Positions 47,840 to 57,555 of a DNA stretch of 64,000 nt are shown piece by piece. A program made the position numbers and the translations under genes. This stretch comes from Risungbinella massiliensis (GTDB taxonomy: Bacteria; Bacillota; Bacilli; Thermoactinomycetales; Thermoactinomycetaceae): NCBI RefSeq assembly GCF_000942395.1, contig NZ_LN812103.1, forward strand, positions 501,394 through 565,393. The letters run 5' to 3'. A model generated the notes under the pieces. That model was not told the DNA's origin, did no database searches, and saw only the letters and a program-made list of their open reading frames with translations. The number at the start of each line of letters is the position of its first letter. Position 1 is the stretch's first letter.

Positions 47840-49837
47840 ATGAAAATAGATCAAAAAATGGTTAATACACTTCGTGTACTCTCCATAGATCAAATTGAAA
47901 AAGCAAAATCAGGACATCCTGGTTTACCGATGGGTGCTGCACCGATGGCATATACGGTTTGGGCCAAACATTTGAAGCATAATCCACAAAATCCAAATTG
48001 GATGAACCGTGATCGCTTTGTACTCTCTGCCGGTCATGGCTCTGCATTGCTTTATAGTTTACTTCACCTGTTTGGCTATGATTTATCAATTGAAGATCTA
48101 AAGCAATTCCGTCAATGGGATAGTAAAACTCCAGGTCACCCTGAATACGGTCACACAGTTGGAGTAGAGGCAACGACTGGTCCACTTGGACAAGGTATTT
48201 CTAATGCTGTTGGGATGGCGATGGCTGAGACCCATTTGGCTGCTACATATAATCGTGATGGATATCCTATAATGGACCATTTTACTTATGTGCTTTGTAG
48301 TGATGGAGATCTAATGGAAGGTGTTTCAGCAGAAGCAGCTTCCTTGGCAGGACATCTTAAACTTGGCAAATTGATTTGTCTATATGATTCAAATGATATC
48401 TCCTTAGATGGCGAATTAGCACATTCTTTTACTGAAAATACGTTACAACGCTTTGAATCCTATGGCTGGCAAGTAATTAAGGTAGAAGATGGGAATGACA
48501 TTGAAGCGATCCATCAGGCGATGGAAGAGGCGAAAAAAGAGACTGCTCGTCCTACGATGATTGAAGTACGCACTGTGATTGGGTATGGTAGCCCAAATCG
48601 TGCTGGATCTTCAGAAGCACATGGGAAACCACTCGGTGCAGAAGAGTCCAAATTGACCCGTCAAAGCTATGAGTGGGAGCATGAGGAAGATTTCCATGTA
48701 CCAGAAGAAGTACAGCAAGAATCTAAGCGTCTGGTCGAAGCTGGTAAACAGGCAGAGGCACAATGGAATCAATTGTGGGCTTCTTATCAAGAAAAATATC
48801 CGCAGGAAGCAAAAAGTTTAGAAGATGCTTTTGCAGGAGTTTTACCAGCAGGATGGGAAGAATCTCTTCCTACTTATCAACCGACTGATAAAGCGATCGC
48901 AACTCGGGTAGCTTCTGGAAATGCCCTGCAAGCTCTAACTAAAAGCGTTCCTTCCCTCTTTGGTGGTTCCGCTGACTTGGCTTCATCCAATAACACAGAG
49001 ATGAAAGGCGCAGGGGTTTACCATGCAGAAGACTATGCAGGACGTAATGTTTGGTTTGGTGTTCGGGAGCATGGTATGGGCGCTGCTTTAAATGGCATGA
49101 TGTACCATGGTGGGGTAAAAGCTTTTGGTGCTACCTTCCTGGTCTTCTCTGACTATCTACGTCCATCTATTCGTTTGGCTGCAATCTCCAAACTTCCTGC
49201 GATTTATGTTTTTACACATGATAGCGTGGCAGTAGGGGAAGATGGGCCTACTCATGAGCCAGTTGAGCAAATTCCATCATTGCGCCTTATTCCAGGACTG
49301 AAAGTGCTTCGTCCCGCTGATGCCAATGAGACTAGTGCTGCCTGGGCGTATGCTCTTTCTCAAACAGAACATCCATCTGCGCTCATTTTAACTCGTCAAA
49401 ATTTGCCAATTTTGCCAGGGACGGTCGGCATAGATAAAGAAACAATTGCCAAAGGGGCATATATTGTTTCACCAGAGAAGAGTCGATTAGATGGGATTTT
49501 AATTGCAACAGGTTCGGAAGTTAGTTTAGCGGTAGCTGCACAAGCAGAATTGGAGAAAGAAGGGATCGATGTTCGAGTAGTTAGCATGCCATCGGTTGAA
49601 AACTTCCAAGCCCAAGATGCGAGCTATCAAGAAGAGATACTACCATCTCACATAACAACAAGAGTGGCGCTCGAAGCTACTCATCCAGCTGGATGGTATC
49701 GTTATGTTGGAACCAAAGGTGAAGTGATCGGCATTGATCGCTTTGGTGCTTCTGCTCCTGGAGATCTTGTAATGAAAGAGTATGGTTTTCATGTGGAGAA
49801 TGTGGTCGCTACGCTCAAACGTGTAAAACAGAAGTAA
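47840..49837 (+). CDS. tkt: Transketolase
   Basis: The 665-residue enzyme transfers two-carbon units in the pentose phosphate pathway using thiamine diphosphate. The cofactor site is [20 protein letters not shown] followed by [10 protein letters not shown]; earlier [13 protein letters not shown], and later [15 protein letters not shown] (catalytic Glu) and [18 protein letters not shown] (His) are all present. Length is normal. GGCAGGAGGAA precedes the ATG. It is closed by a perfect terminator 80 bases downstream. Confidence 0.97.
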   Translation: MKIDQKMVNTLRVLSIDQIEKAKSGHPGLPMGAAPMAYTVWAKHLKHNPQNPNWMNRDRFVLSAGHGSALLYSLLHLFGYDLSIEDLKQFRQWDSKTPGHPEYGHTVGVEATTGPLGQGISNAVGMAMAETHLAATYNRDGYPIMDHFTYVLCSDGDLMEGVSAEAASLAGHLKLGKLICLYDSNDISLDGELAHSFTENTLQRFESYGWQVIKVEDGNDIEAIHQAMEEAKKETARPTMIEVRTVIGYGSPNRAGSSEAHGKPLGAEESKLTRQSYEWEHEEDFHVPEEVQQESKRLVEAGKQAEAQWNQLWASYQEKYPQEAKSLEDAFAGVLPAGWEESLPTYQPTDKAIATRVASGNALQALTKSVPSLFGGSADLASSNNTEMKGAGVYHAEDYAGRNVWFGVREHGMGAALNGMMYHGGVKAFGATFLVFSDYLRPSIRLAAISKLPAIYVFTHDSVAVGEDGPTHEPVEQIPSLRLIPGLKVLRPADANETSAAWAYALSQTEHPSALILTRQNLPILPGTVGIDKETIAKGAYIVSPEKSRLDGILIATGSEVSLAVAAQAELEKEGIDVRVVSMPSVENFQAQDASYQEEILPSHITTRVALEATHPAGWYRYVGTKGEVIGIDRFGASAPGDLVMKEYGFHVENVVATLKRVKQK

Positions 49838-49920
49838 AGTGAGATTTCATTTAATGGGGGACTTCTAGGATTTTTGTTCACTAAATGCAAGTTGACACTT
49901 ATTGGATAAATTATATTATT

Positions 49921-49955
49921 AGAGCCTTCTAACATCGGTTAGAAGGCTCTTTTTT
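49921..49955 (+). terminator. Intrinsic terminator of tkt
   Basis: AGAGCCTTCTAA and TTAGAAGGCTCT form a perfect 12-bp stem over six bases, followed by TTTTT. Confidence 0.92.
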
Positions 49956-49984
49956 GTATGAGAAAAAAGATTGGAGGAAAAGCT

Positions 49985-50173
49985 GTGGAAAAAAGTAGAG
50001 GTGATGAGATGCGATCTTCCAAAAGGATGCAGGAGAGAATAATCGAAAATATAGATCCAGAAGAGTACCCACTTCAAATGCTTTGTGACAAAGAGATAAT
50101 GGATCACGACAAAGAGCGATTTGATTGGGGGGGATTTTCTACTATACCAGTGGATTATTTGAAGAGAAGATAG
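49985..50173 (+). CDS. 62-residue charged protein
   Basis: The peptide starts with GTG (MEKSRGDEMRSSKRMQERII) after TTGGAGGAAAAGCT and ends DWGGFSTIPVDYLKRR. A second start, ATG at 50009, also has a good site (GAGGTGAG). It is hydrophilic with one Cys. No family is recognised, but the tail WGGFSTIPVDYLKR looks specific. The gene sits between the tkt terminator and a terminator for the opposite strand. Confidence 0.6.
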   Translation: MEKSRGDEMRSSKRMQERIIENIDPEEYPLQMLCDKEIMDHDKERFDWGGFSTIPVDYLKRR

Positions 50174-50192
50174 AGGTCAGAGGTTGGGATAT

Positions 50193-50221
50193 AAAAAAGC
50201 CTGTAGCCAGATCAGCTACAG
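50193..50221 (-). terminator. Intrinsic terminator of ywdK
   Basis: CTGTAGC and GCTACAG pair over seven bases; on the minus strand GCTTTTTT follows. Confidence 0.85.
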
Positions 50222-50257
50222 ACTAAGGAATACTCAACATGATAATTTTGATATTTT

Positions 50258-50638
50258 CTAAGATGTACTCGATTTTACTGCGGCAATGGTAACCAAAATC
50301 CAGCCGATAATAAAAGAGAGCCCACCTAGGGGAGTTACTGCACCTAATTTGGTTACACCTGTTACAACCAAAGTATAAAGGCTGCCAGAGAATAAAACGA
50401 TCCCAGCAAATAAAAACCATCCAGCTGTTTGCAATAAAGAAGCTTGATCATGGAATTTGGCAATCAAAAGTCCAATGGCAACAAGAGCTATGGCGTGAAT
50501 AATATGGTAGTGAGCACCTGTGGCCCAACGGTCTACCATCTTTTCTGAAACGCGTCCTTCTAAACCATGTGCTCCAAATGCACCGATGGCAACTGCTAAT
50601 GCCATATTAATGGCTCCTAACACAACAAATAGTTTCAT
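50258..50638 (-). CDS. ywdK: DUF423 family membrane protein (YwdK)
   Basis: The 126-residue protein has four hydrophobic helices and DUF423 motifs: GAINMALAVAIGAFGAHGLE and the later LFSGSLYTLVVTGVTKLGAV TPLGG region. Function is unknown. A GGGATTTG before the ATG gives a weak site. It is divergent from the hisS T-box transcript, with the two promoters within the 160 bases between. Confidence 0.92.
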   Translation of the reverse strand: MKLFVVLGAINMALAVAIGAFGAHGLEGRVSEKMVDRWATGAHYHIIHAIALVAIGLLIAKFHDQASLLQTAGWFLFAGIVLFSGSLYTLVVTGVTKLGAVTPLGGLSFIIGWILVTIAAVKSSTS

Positions 50639-50761
50639 GACAAATCCCTTCTTTTGCTTATGTAAATATTATGTTTGATTATAACATATGCTCTCCTAAG
50701 AAGCAGAATGGACCCTTCCTCGGTACTGTAAGCGTTTCCTATTTCTTTACAAGCAGGATTA

Positions 50762-50790
50762 TTGACGCAAAACTTTGGGGAAACTATAAT
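50762..50790 (+). promoter_or_regulatory. Sigma-A promoter of the hisS-aspS T-box transcript
   Basis: TTGACG (50762-50767) and TATAAT (50785-50790) are exactly 17 bases apart. Transcription should start near 50797, just before the T-box stem I. Confidence 0.85.
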
Positions 50791-50796
50791 CAAACA

Positions 50797-51100
50797 TAAC
50801 ACTTCTTAATCACATCTTTACATAGCCACCTATGAAAGGAAAGTAATCAAGTGTTACGGGCATAAAGAGAAGAGGACTCACCGGCTGCAAGGTTCTCTAT
50901 GCTCCCCTTGATGAAAGACACCTGGAGGTTCTCATTTGAAAAGCGATTTCGCTTAGTAAGGTGAGACGCAGCCCCCTGCGTTATGGGTAATGAAGTGGGA
51001 AAAGCTGTAATCTAGGCTTTCCAATTAGGGTGGAACCACGGGAATTGATACCAATCTCTCGTCCCTGACAATTTGTGTCAGTGGCGGGGGATTTTTTATT
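50797..51100 (+). promoter_or_regulatory. T-box riboswitch controlling hisS-aspS
   Basis: The leader has the T-box sequence AGGGTGGAACCACGG (51027-51041) and a terminator at 51055-51097. In stem I, ATCAAG pairs with CTTGAT; the 5' loop strand AAAGTA (AGTA, loop E) faces GAAAGACA on the 3' strand. By analogy with other T-boxes the specifier is GAC (Asp, 50917-50919), followed by a purine; an overlapping CAC (His) begins at 50919. Uncharged tRNA would favour the antiterminator and readthrough into hisS-aspS. The base after TGG is A, which would pair with U73, not the G73 or C73 expected for tRNA-Asp or tRNA-His. Confidence 0.9.
51055..51097 (+). terminator. Regulated terminator of the T-box
   Basis: TCTCTCGTCCCTGACA pairs with TGTCAGTGGCGGGGGA (one mismatch, three G-U) over ATTTG, followed by six T. 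Confidence 0.88.
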
Positions 51101-51124
51101 TGCAATAAAGGAGGTTATTATTAC

Positions 51125-52387
51125 ATGACTATTAATATTCCACGCGGAACGGTTGATATTTTGCCTGGTGAAGTAGAGTTATGGAGTTGGATGGAACAAG
51201 TAGCTCGTGAAGTAACACAGCGTAATCGCTATCGAGAGATTCGTACCCCTATCTTTGAACACACTGAACTTTTTGTTCGGGGTGTGGGTGACACCACAGA
51301 TATTGTAGAAAAAGAGATGTACACCTTTGCCGATCGCAAAGATCGCTCTCTCACATTACGACCAGAAGGAACAGCAGGTGTCATCCGCAGTTTGGTAGAG
51401 AACAAACTATACAGCCAGTCTCCATTAGTAAAGCTTTCTTATATGGGGCCAATGTTCCGCTATGAGCGACCACAAGCGGGGAGACAACGGCAATTTCACC
51501 AGTTTGGGATTGAGGCAGTAGGGAGTACCGATCCTGCTATCGATGCCGAAGTGATTGCCCTTGGGATGAGCTTTTTTGACGAACTGGGGCTTCAAGGGAT
51601 TCGAGCCGAAATCAATAATGTAGGGAACAAAGAAGAACGCCAAACTTATTTCCAACGACTGATAGAGTATTTTCTCCCATTCGAAGCCGAGTTAGCGGCA
51701 GATGCACGTTCACGACTACACCGCAACCCTATGAGAATCTTGGATAGCAAAGATCCTCGAACGAAGGAGATAGCGGCAGGTGCTCCTTCTATTCTAGATT
51801 TTCTCAGTTCGGAGAGTTTAGCGGATTATGAGACGATTCAACGCTATCTGACGGATATGGGTGTCAACTATGTCTTAAATGACCGTATTGTACGAGGTCT
51901 TGATTATTATACCCAAGTAGCTTTTGAGTACATGATTGACTTACCGGGTGCCCAAGCTAGTACGCTTGGAGGTGGTGGTCGCTACAATGGTCTCGTTCAA
52001 GAGCTCGGTGGTCCAGAACTACCAGGTGTTGGATTTGGGATTGGATTGGAGCGGATTATTCTGGCACTTCAAGATCAAAAATTACAACCTCCTTATCCTA
52101 CCGGAATCGATTGCTATTTAATCGCAATGGGCGAGAAAGCAAAAGAGAAAGTGGTACCACTCCTGAACCAATTACGTAAAATGGGGCTTCTGGCAGAAAT
52201 GGATTATCTTGACCGGAAAATGAAAGCACAATTTAAAGCAGCAGACCGAGAAAATGCCAAATACGTCGCAATTTTAGGTGACGATGAACTAGCACGCCAA
52301 GAGATTCAAGTGAAGAACTTGGCAACGGGAGAGCAAGAAAGTATCGCAATCGAACAATTAGGGTCTTATTTAACAACAAAGAAGTAG
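51125..52387 (+). CDS. hisS: Histidine-tRNA ligase
   Basis: The 420-residue class II enzyme charges tRNA-His. Motif 2 is [19 protein letters not shown]; the histidine-specific motifs are [12 protein letters not shown] and [20 protein letters not shown]; motif 3 is GFGIGLERI. The C-terminal anticodon-binding domain is complete. AAAGGAGGTTATT precedes the ATG. It is the first gene of the T-box transcript, and aspS follows by 13 bases. Confidence 0.97.
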   Translation: MTINIPRGTVDILPGEVELWSWMEQVAREVTQRNRYREIRTPIFEHTELFVRGVGDTTDIVEKEMYTFADRKDRSLTLRPEGTAGVIRSLVENKLYSQSPLVKLSYMGPMFRYERPQAGRQRQFHQFGIEAVGSTDPAIDAEVIALGMSFFDELGLQGIRAEINNVGNKEERQTYFQRLIEYFLPFEAELAADARSRLHRNPMRILDSKDPRTKEIAAGAPSILDFLSSESLADYETIQRYLTDMGVNYVLNDRIVRGLDYYTQVAFEYMIDLPGAQASTLGGGGRYNGLVQELGGPELPGVGFGIGLERIILALQDQKLQPPYPTGIDCYLIAMGEKAKEKVVPLLNQLRKMGLLAEMDYLDRKMKAQFKAADRENAKYVAILGDDELARQEIQVKNLATGEQESIAIEQLGSYLTTKK

Positions 52388-52400
52388 GAGAGTGAACAAG

Positions 52401-54173
52401 ATGTCGGTATACCGCACCCATTTTTGTGGGGAGCTAACCAAAGAACATCAAGAATCTCAGGTTACGATTAACGGTTGGGTACATAGTCGTCGTGACTTAG
52501 GTGGACTTATCTTTTTAGATATTCGGGACCGTAGCGGGGTTGTCCAAGTGGTATTTCATCCAGAAAACACTCCAGAAGCAGCTGCGATTGCAGATCAAGT
52601 ACGGACAGAGTATGTAGTATCCATCACAGGAAAAGTAGTGGCACGTTCAGAGAAAACGGTCAATCCTCAGATGAAAACAGGAGAGATTGAGATCATCGCC
52701 TCTGATATTCATGTGTTCAATAGTGCCAAGACACCACCATTTCAGATAAAAGATCGTGTTGAAGTGGACGAATCAATTCGTCTTAAACATCGTTACCTTG
52801 ACCTTCGACGTCCCAAAATGCAAGATTCCATGATAATTCGCCATAAAGCGATGCAGTCGTTCCGCCGTTTCTTGGATCAACGTGGGTTCTTGGAGATGGA
52901 GACCCCAATTCTGACCAAGAGTACACCAGAGGGAGCTAGAGATTATCTCGTACCAAGTCGGGTACACGCAGGGGAGTTTTATGCACTTCCTCAATCGCCA
53001 CAGCTTTTTAAACAATTGTTTATGGTTGCAGGTATGGAGCGTTATTTCCAAATTGCCCGTTGTTTCCGCGATGAAGACTTACGCGCAGACCGTCAGCCGG
53101 AGTTTACTCAGTTGGACATGGAAGTTTCCTTCCTGCCATTAGATGAGTTTTTCTCCCTATTGGAAGAAATGATTGCTACCTTATTCCAAGACGTGCTCGG
53201 TGTGCAAATTCCGACACCATTCCCACGGATGCCTTATCAAGAAGCAATGGATCGTTATGGCTCAGACAAACCAGACATCCGGTTTGGCATGGAGTTGATT
53301 GATCTATCTGACGTTTTCCAAGCAACAGAGTTCAAAGTATTCCGCAGTACGTTGGACAACGCAGGACAGATCAAAGCGATCAATGTAAAAGGGCAGGATG
53401 GCTGGTCTCGTAAAGAAATCGATGAGTGGGGCAAAGTAGCAAATCACCTTGGAGCAAAAGGTCTTGCTTGGCTCGCTTTCAAAGAGGAGGAAGTAAAAGG
53501 GTCGATTGCCAAGTTTGTTACTCCAGAGGAATTAGCTAGGCTAAAGGAAAAAACAGGAGCAGAAACTGGAGACCTCCTCTTCTTTGTGGCGGACAAACCG
53601 GCAGTAGTAGCTGATGTCCTCGGCGGACTGCGTTTGCGTCTGGGGAAAGAGCTTGATCTGATCGATCAGAGCCAATTTGCTTTTACCTGGATCACGGAGT
53701 TCCCTCTACTGGAATACTCAGAAGAAGATGGACGCTATTATGCTATGCATCATCCATTTACGATGCCGATGGTAGAAGATATTCCTCTTCTAAAAACAGA
53801 GCCAGGTCGTGTCCGCGCCCAAGCCTACGATATGGTATTAAATGGTTATGAAATTGGTGGGGGAAGCCAACGTATCTATCAGCGAGAAGTTCAAGAAATG
53901 ATGTTTGAAGCGCTAGGCATTACTCCTGAAGAGGCGAAAGAGAAGTTTGGATTCTTGCTGGAAGCATTTGAATATGGGGCACCACCACATTTGGGCGTCG
54001 CATTTGGTGTAGACCGGATTGTGATGATTATGGCTGGACGCAACAATCTACGAGAAGTAATCGCCTTCCCTAAAACAGCGAGTGCTACAGACCTTATGAC
54101 AGAGGCTCCATCAGTAGTAGCGGAAGATCAATTGGAAGATCTTCACATTGCAATCCGTCCACAAAATAAATAA
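52401..54173 (+). CDS. aspS: Aspartate-tRNA ligase
   Basis: The 590-residue class II enzyme has an N-terminal OB-fold anticodon-binding domain ([20 protein letters not shown]), motif 2 [20 protein letters not shown], a bacterial GAD insertion (about 300-420) and motif 3 [16 protein letters not shown] use the ATG at 52401 ([12 protein letters not shown]), eight bases after GGAGAG; an upstream GTG lies within that site. It is the second gene of the T-box operon. No clear terminator is seen before the 6S RNA promoter. Confidence 0.97.
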   Translation: MSVYRTHFCGELTKEHQESQVTINGWVHSRRDLGGLIFLDIRDRSGVVQVVFHPENTPEAAAIADQVRTEYVVSITGKVVARSEKTVNPQMKTGEIEIIASDIHVFNSAKTPPFQIKDRVEVDESIRLKHRYLDLRRPKMQDSMIIRHKAMQSFRRFLDQRGFLEMETPILTKSTPEGARDYLVPSRVHAGEFYALPQSPQLFKQLFMVAGMERYFQIARCFRDEDLRADRQPEFTQLDMEVSFLPLDEFFSLLEEMIATLFQDVLGVQIPTPFPRMPYQEAMDRYGSDKPDIRFGMELIDLSDVFQATEFKVFRSTLDNAGQIKAINVKGQDGWSRKEIDEWGKVANHLGAKGLAWLAFKEEEVKGSIAKFVTPEELARLKEKTGAETGDLLFFVADKPAVVADVLGGLRLRLGKELDLIDQSQFAFTWITEFPLLEYSEEDGRYYAMHHPFTMPMVEDIPLLKTEPGRVRAQAYDMVLNGYEIGGGSQRIYQREVQEMMFEALGITPEEAKEKFGFLLEAFEYGAPPHLGVAFGVDRIVMIMAGRNNLREVIAFPKTASATDLMTEAPSVVAEDQLEDLHIAIRPQNK

Positions 54174-54290
54174 ACTAAAAAGCCATGTTAAACGGAGAGA
54201 ATCTTATCTAGAGAGCGACTTTGTCAAATCAATATTACGTTCTGATTCAAGATTGTATCGGAGTTCAGCGATGTTTCGTTTCTCCCCTTC

Positions 54291-54319
54291 TTGTCTTTTT
54301 ATCTAGATTATGGTAATAT
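54291..54319 (+). promoter_or_regulatory. Candidate promoter of 6S RNA
   Basis: TTGTCT (54291-54296) and TAATAT (54314-54319) with 17-base spacing lie just before the 6S RNA. Both boxes match consensus in four of six positions. Confidence 0.55.
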
Positions 54320-54329
54320 GGTGTCATAT

Positions 54330-54549
54330 TAAAAGGAAGTCCTGAGATGTACGTGTATCTCCTTCTTGTTTTTAACCAACATTTTTTCTTCGGGAGCTCG
54401 AGTCATTTTTCGGAAGAGATGCCGCTTGTCGGACCTCTGAAAAAAAGTGTAGAGCACCCACCTGCACACTGCAGGTTGAAAACAATGGAGACACGGCATA
54501 ATGGGGCTTCTATCTTTTGGTTCTTCCAATTTGGGAAGGGCTTTTTTTT
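54330..54549 (+). ncRNA. ssrS: 6S RNA (ssrS/bsrA-type)
   Basis: The RNA begins near AAGTCCTGAGATG, ends in GGGAAGGGCTTTTTTTT, and its ends pair (AAGTCCT with AGGGCTT), as in Bacillus 6S RNA, which starts AAGUCCUGA. The interior is mostly self-complementary. The place between aspS and rarA is the same as for bsrA in Bacillus. 6S RNA binds the housekeeping RNA polymerase and lowers its activity in stationary phase. I cannot fix the central bubble precisely. Length is about 210-220 nt. A 3' hairpin CTTCC..GGAAG with eight T terminates it. Confidence 0.8.
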
Positions 54550-54613
54550 GTATGCGAGAGTTTTTAAAGTTAGAGTAGTATACAATAAGTTTGAAAGAGA
54601 AGGAGGGAATGAC

Positions 54614-55213
54614 TTGCGACATTTGACATTAGGCGTAGATATTGATGGTACGATTAAGGATACTCATACTGCAGCAGTCCAAGTCTTCAACAGAGAGTTT
54701 CAAAAATCCTATCAACCTGAGGAAATTAAGGAATTTTATTTAGACCGTCCCTATGGTTTGACCAGAGAAGAAGGTTTTTCTGCTTGGTCACGATTGGAGA
54801 CGGAGATATACGATATTGGGCTTCCTTTACAAAATGCTCCTAATGTTCTCCAAAAGTTAGCAGAACAAGGACATCAGATCTATTACATAACTGCACGTCC
54901 AGATCGTGATGACATTCGCGAAGTAACTTCTAGATGGCTACAGCGTCATGGCTTTCCTTTTCAAGCTGATCGGCTTCTCATGGGTTCGCACCAAAAAGAA
55001 AAAGTAGCGAAAAAAGTAGGAGTTGACCTCTTTTTTGAAGATGCCCCTGATTATCTAGAGAATCTGATTCGAGACGAAGTGGACGTGATTATTTCGGATT
55101 GCGTTTATAATCGGGACTATAAACCAGAACATCGTCGGTTTACAGATTGGAATCAGGTATATGAAATCGTGGAACAGAAAATGCAAGAGCTTGAAGGGAA
55201 AGAGACGAAATAG
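54614..55213 (+). CDS. HAD-family 5'-nucleotidase (NT5C/YqfW-like)
   Basis: The 199-residue protein has the HAD nucleophile motif GVDIDGTIKDT at the N-terminus, the second motif YYITARPDRDD, and the third region KKVGVDLFFEDAPDYLENLI with the acidic pair. This matches the 5'-deoxyribonucleotidase NT5C / YqfW-type family. I start at TTG 54614 (MRHLTLGVDID) after AAGGAGGGAATGAC; any longer frame would run into the 6S RNA. It occupies the place of yrvM/tcdA in Bacillus. Confidence 0.88.
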   Translation: MRHLTLGVDIDGTIKDTHTAAVQVFNREFQKSYQPEEIKEFYLDRPYGLTREEGFSAWSRLETEIYDIGLPLQNAPNVLQKLAEQGHQIYYITARPDRDDIREVTSRWLQRHGFPFQADRLLMGSHQKEKVAKKVGVDLFFEDAPDYLENLIRDEVDVIISDCVYNRDYKPEHRRFTDWNQVYEIVEQKMQELEGKETK

Positions 55214-55312
55214 AGTAGTAGATGAAAAAAGCGGATGGGGTCTGTTGGAAAGTAGCTAAAAGTAGCTTCGAAAGCAGTGTCCTATCCTAAAATGGAATAA
55301 AGAATAATACAG

Positions 55313-55342
55313 GACACCCAATCATTCTGTGGTGTCTTTTTA
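55313..55342 (+). terminator. Intrinsic terminator after the nucleotidase gene
   Basis: GACACC and GGTGTC pair over about 12 bases, followed by TTTTTA. Confidence 0.75.
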
Positions 55343-55440
55343 CTATTTTCAAATGAGAACTTGTCCCTTTAATAGTGGATAGTGTCGATATATTAACAAC
55401 ATAATAATCTAGATACTACTCAGACAAAAGGGTGCAAACT

Positions 55441-56262
55441 ATGTTTCGAATCATGACTCAAATATTCACTATTTTTCTCGCTTCTGTTTTGTTAGGTGTT
55501 GCTTATAATATGTTTTTCATCCCTAATAAAATTCTGAGCGGTGGAGTAACCGGTTTAGCAATGATCATAGCGAATTTCTTCCCGGTAAATACCGGAGTCA
55601 TGATTTTTCTTTTAAACATTCCTATATTTCTTTTGGGATATTTCAAACTTGGGAGAAAGTTTATCCTGTATAGTGCGTTTTCAGTCGCTGTCACAACCAT
55701 TGCCATGCAATATATTCCAAATTACAATGTTACATCAGATCAGCTTCTCGCTTCGGTGTTTGGTGGTGTTCTTGGAGGAATCGCTATCGGACTCATTTTC
55801 CGTTCGTCAGGTTCGACAGGAGGATTTGATATTATCTCCTTGATCATTCGAAAAAAATGGGATTTCCCGATAGGAACTTTAAGTTTTACTTTTAATTTAG
55901 TAGTGATTGTACTTTCTGGTTTCTTTTATGGATGGGAAAATGCGTTATATACGATTATTGGAATATATGCTTTGGGTCGATTGATTGATGTAGTTCATAC
56001 TGGACAATTAAAGGTTACGATTACGATTATTTCTGCTAAAGCAGACCTAATCAAACAGCAATTGCTCAGTACATTACATCGTGGGATGACGATTTGGGAA
56101 GCGGAAGGGGCATATACAGAGGAAAAACGAGAAGTTATTATGATGGTGGTAACACGATATGAATTATCGGATATAAAGAATCTTGTTCGGAAAACGGATT
56201 CACATGCATTTATGAATATCACAGAAACAATAGATGTAGTGGGATCTTTTCGTAGAGACTAA
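55441..56262 (+). CDS. YitT family membrane protein (DUF161/DUF2179)
   Basis: The 273-residue protein has five or six hydrophobic segments in its first 190 residues with YitT motifs NKILSGGVTGLAMI and SSGSTGGFDIISLII, then a soluble DUF2179 domain (about 195-273: LHRGMTIWEAEGAYTEEKRE, FMNITETIDVVGSF). Its transport substrate is unknown. I prefer the ATG at 55441, nine bases after AAAAGGG, to the GTG at 55432. It converges with cdaS; the stop codons overlap by four bases. Confidence 0.9.
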   Translation: MFRIMTQIFTIFLASVLLGVAYNMFFIPNKILSGGVTGLAMIIANFFPVNTGVMIFLLNIPIFLLGYFKLGRKFILYSAFSVAVTTIAMQYIPNYNVTSDQLLASVFGGVLGGIAIGLIFRSSGSTGGFDIISLIIRKKWDFPIGTLSFTFNLVVIVLSGFFYGWENALYTIIGIYALGRLIDVVHTGQLKVTITIISAKADLIKQQLLSTLHRGMTIWEAEGAYTEEKREVIMMVVTRYELSDIKNLVRKTDSHAFMNITETIDVVGSFRRD

Positions 56263-56882
56263 ACAAGCCCTCCAGGGTGTACTGGAAATAGTTCTCCTTT
56301 AAACGAAAACGAGATTCTCCCTGTTTCTTCTGAAACGATTAGTACGAGGGCATCACTGATCTCGGATAAACCAATTGCCGCTCTATGTCTTGTTCCGAGC
56401 TTCTGCTTACCTGTATAAGCTCTTGATAATGGAAGTACATTTCCGGCTGACACCAGGTTATTCTTTTTAACTAATACTGCACCATCGTGAAGAGGGCTGC
56501 CAGGATAAAAAATAGACTCTAATAAAGGACATGAAAGCGTTGCATTAATATGTGTTCCAGAATGAATCAATGAATCCAATGAGTCATTCCTTTCAATTGC
56601 AATGATTGCACCATGATTACGCTCCGAAAGATGCTGAACCGCTGTAGATATCTCGTTAAATTGATCAGTGAAAGGGGATAAATATGCATTTAGATAGTAA
56701 GATCCAGCTGTCATATGTAGATCGCTAAATACACGATGAACCTGTTCAAATTCATTTAAAATGCAACAGCCTTTATGTTCAATCTTTCCCATAATTTGTT
56801 GAATGTCTAGCGTAATTTGGTTTAGGTTTTTGATTAAATCTGATTTGATTGAATTGGATAATTCAAGTTCAATGGAATCCAT
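56259..56882 (-). CDS. cdaS: Sporulation diadenylate cyclase CdaS
   Basis: The 207-residue protein has an N-terminal helical YojJ-type domain (about 1-65), which is autoinhibitory in Bacillus CdaS, and a DisA_N cyclase domain with SPLHDGAVLV (DGA motif) and GTRHRAAIG (RHR motif). It makes c-di-AMP in the forespore. The catalytic motifs are intact. GGGAGGTATAATACGAT precedes the ATG. It lacks membrane helices, unlike CdaA, and DNA-binding domain, unlike DisA. Its end overlaps by four bases with the converging yitT-like gene. Confidence 0.94.
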   Translation of the reverse strand: MDSIELELSNSIKSDLIKNLNQITLDIQQIMGKIEHKGCCILNEFEQVHRVFSDLHMTAGSYYLNAYLSPFTDQFNEISTAVQHLSERNHGAIIAIERNDSLDSLIHSGTHINATLSCPLLESIFYPGSPLHDGAVLVKKNNLVSAGNVLPLSRAYTGKQKLGTRHRAAIGLSEISDALVLIVSEETGRISFSFKGELFPVHPGGLV

Positions 56883-56954
56883 ATCGTATTATACCTCCCA
56901 TCCCTTTTAATTTCTCCTTTGTTTCGTAATGTATCCCTAACTTTCTAGATATAC

Positions 56955-57001
56955 GTAAAAGAAAAGGCATTACCATAGCAAATTGCTATTGATAATACCT
57001 T
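56955..57001 (-). terminator. Intrinsic terminator of the ferritin-like gene
   Basis: AAGGCATTA and TAATACCTT pair and enclose ATAGCAA/TTGCTAT; on the minus strand GCCTTTTCTTTT follows. Confidence 0.75.
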
Positions 57002-57033
57002 ATGCTGACCTTGTATGTTTAGTTAGTTCGCCT

Positions 57034-57465
57034 CTATAGTCTCGAGTCTTCCAATAAACGACCTATTTCTTCTTTGTGTTTCGTCTCGTCGGCAACCATA
57101 TCTTCTAGCTTAATCTTTAGTTCGATTTCACCGCATTCATCGGCCTGCGCAATCCGCTTGATATAGCGCTCAATCGTATCAGCTTCTTGCTGCCTCGTAT
57201 TTTCTAGCATCTCTTTTACATTATGGGAGGGGGTGATGGGATTAGCTTGAACAATAGGTTCTCCCCCGATATTGACTATTTTCTCAGCTAAATATTGAGC
57301 ATGTCCCATTTCATCTTGAGCTTCTGTCATAAAAAAATCTTTCAGGGTAAGTCTAGCTAGACCCGAAACCACGGAAGCATTGTAAATGTATTGTTGAATG
57401 GCAGTCAGTTCCCAAGCGAGATCTTCATTTAGTCCCTCAATTAGTTGTTGTTTCTTTGCGTCCAT
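57034..57465 (-). CDS. Ferritin-like protein (bacterioferritin/Dps-type four-helix)
   Basis: The 143-residue protein is a four-helix ferritin-like fold with iron-binding acidic residues at expected places: DLAWELTAIQQYIYN (helix A), TEAQDEMGHAQYLAE (helix B), RQQEADTIERYIKR (helix C) and MVADETKHKEEIG (helix D). This spacing (ExxH pairs) is that of the bacterioferritin-like family. GAGGTGATTTTG precedes the ATG at 57465. Heme-binding Met cannot be confirmed. It probably stores iron or protects from peroxide. Confidence 0.85.
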   Translation of the reverse strand: MDAKKQQLIEGLNEDLAWELTAIQQYIYNASVVSGLARLTLKDFFMTEAQDEMGHAQYLAEKIVNIGGEPIVQANPITPSHNVKEMLENTRQQEADTIERYIKRIAQADECGEIELKIKLEDMVADETKHKEEIGRLLEDSRL

Positions 57466-57555
57466 CAAAATCACCTCATCAGGTTATGCTTGGTACATAA
57501 TTTACCCTAGCAATAGAAAGAAGAATCATGAAGCAATTAACCAAGTTCTGGTACT

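Noticed and set aside
54347-54613. N-terminal extension of the nucleotidase
   Set aside because: The frame stays open, but this stretch is the 6S RNA and its terminator; a proper TTG start with AAGGAGGG lies at 54614.
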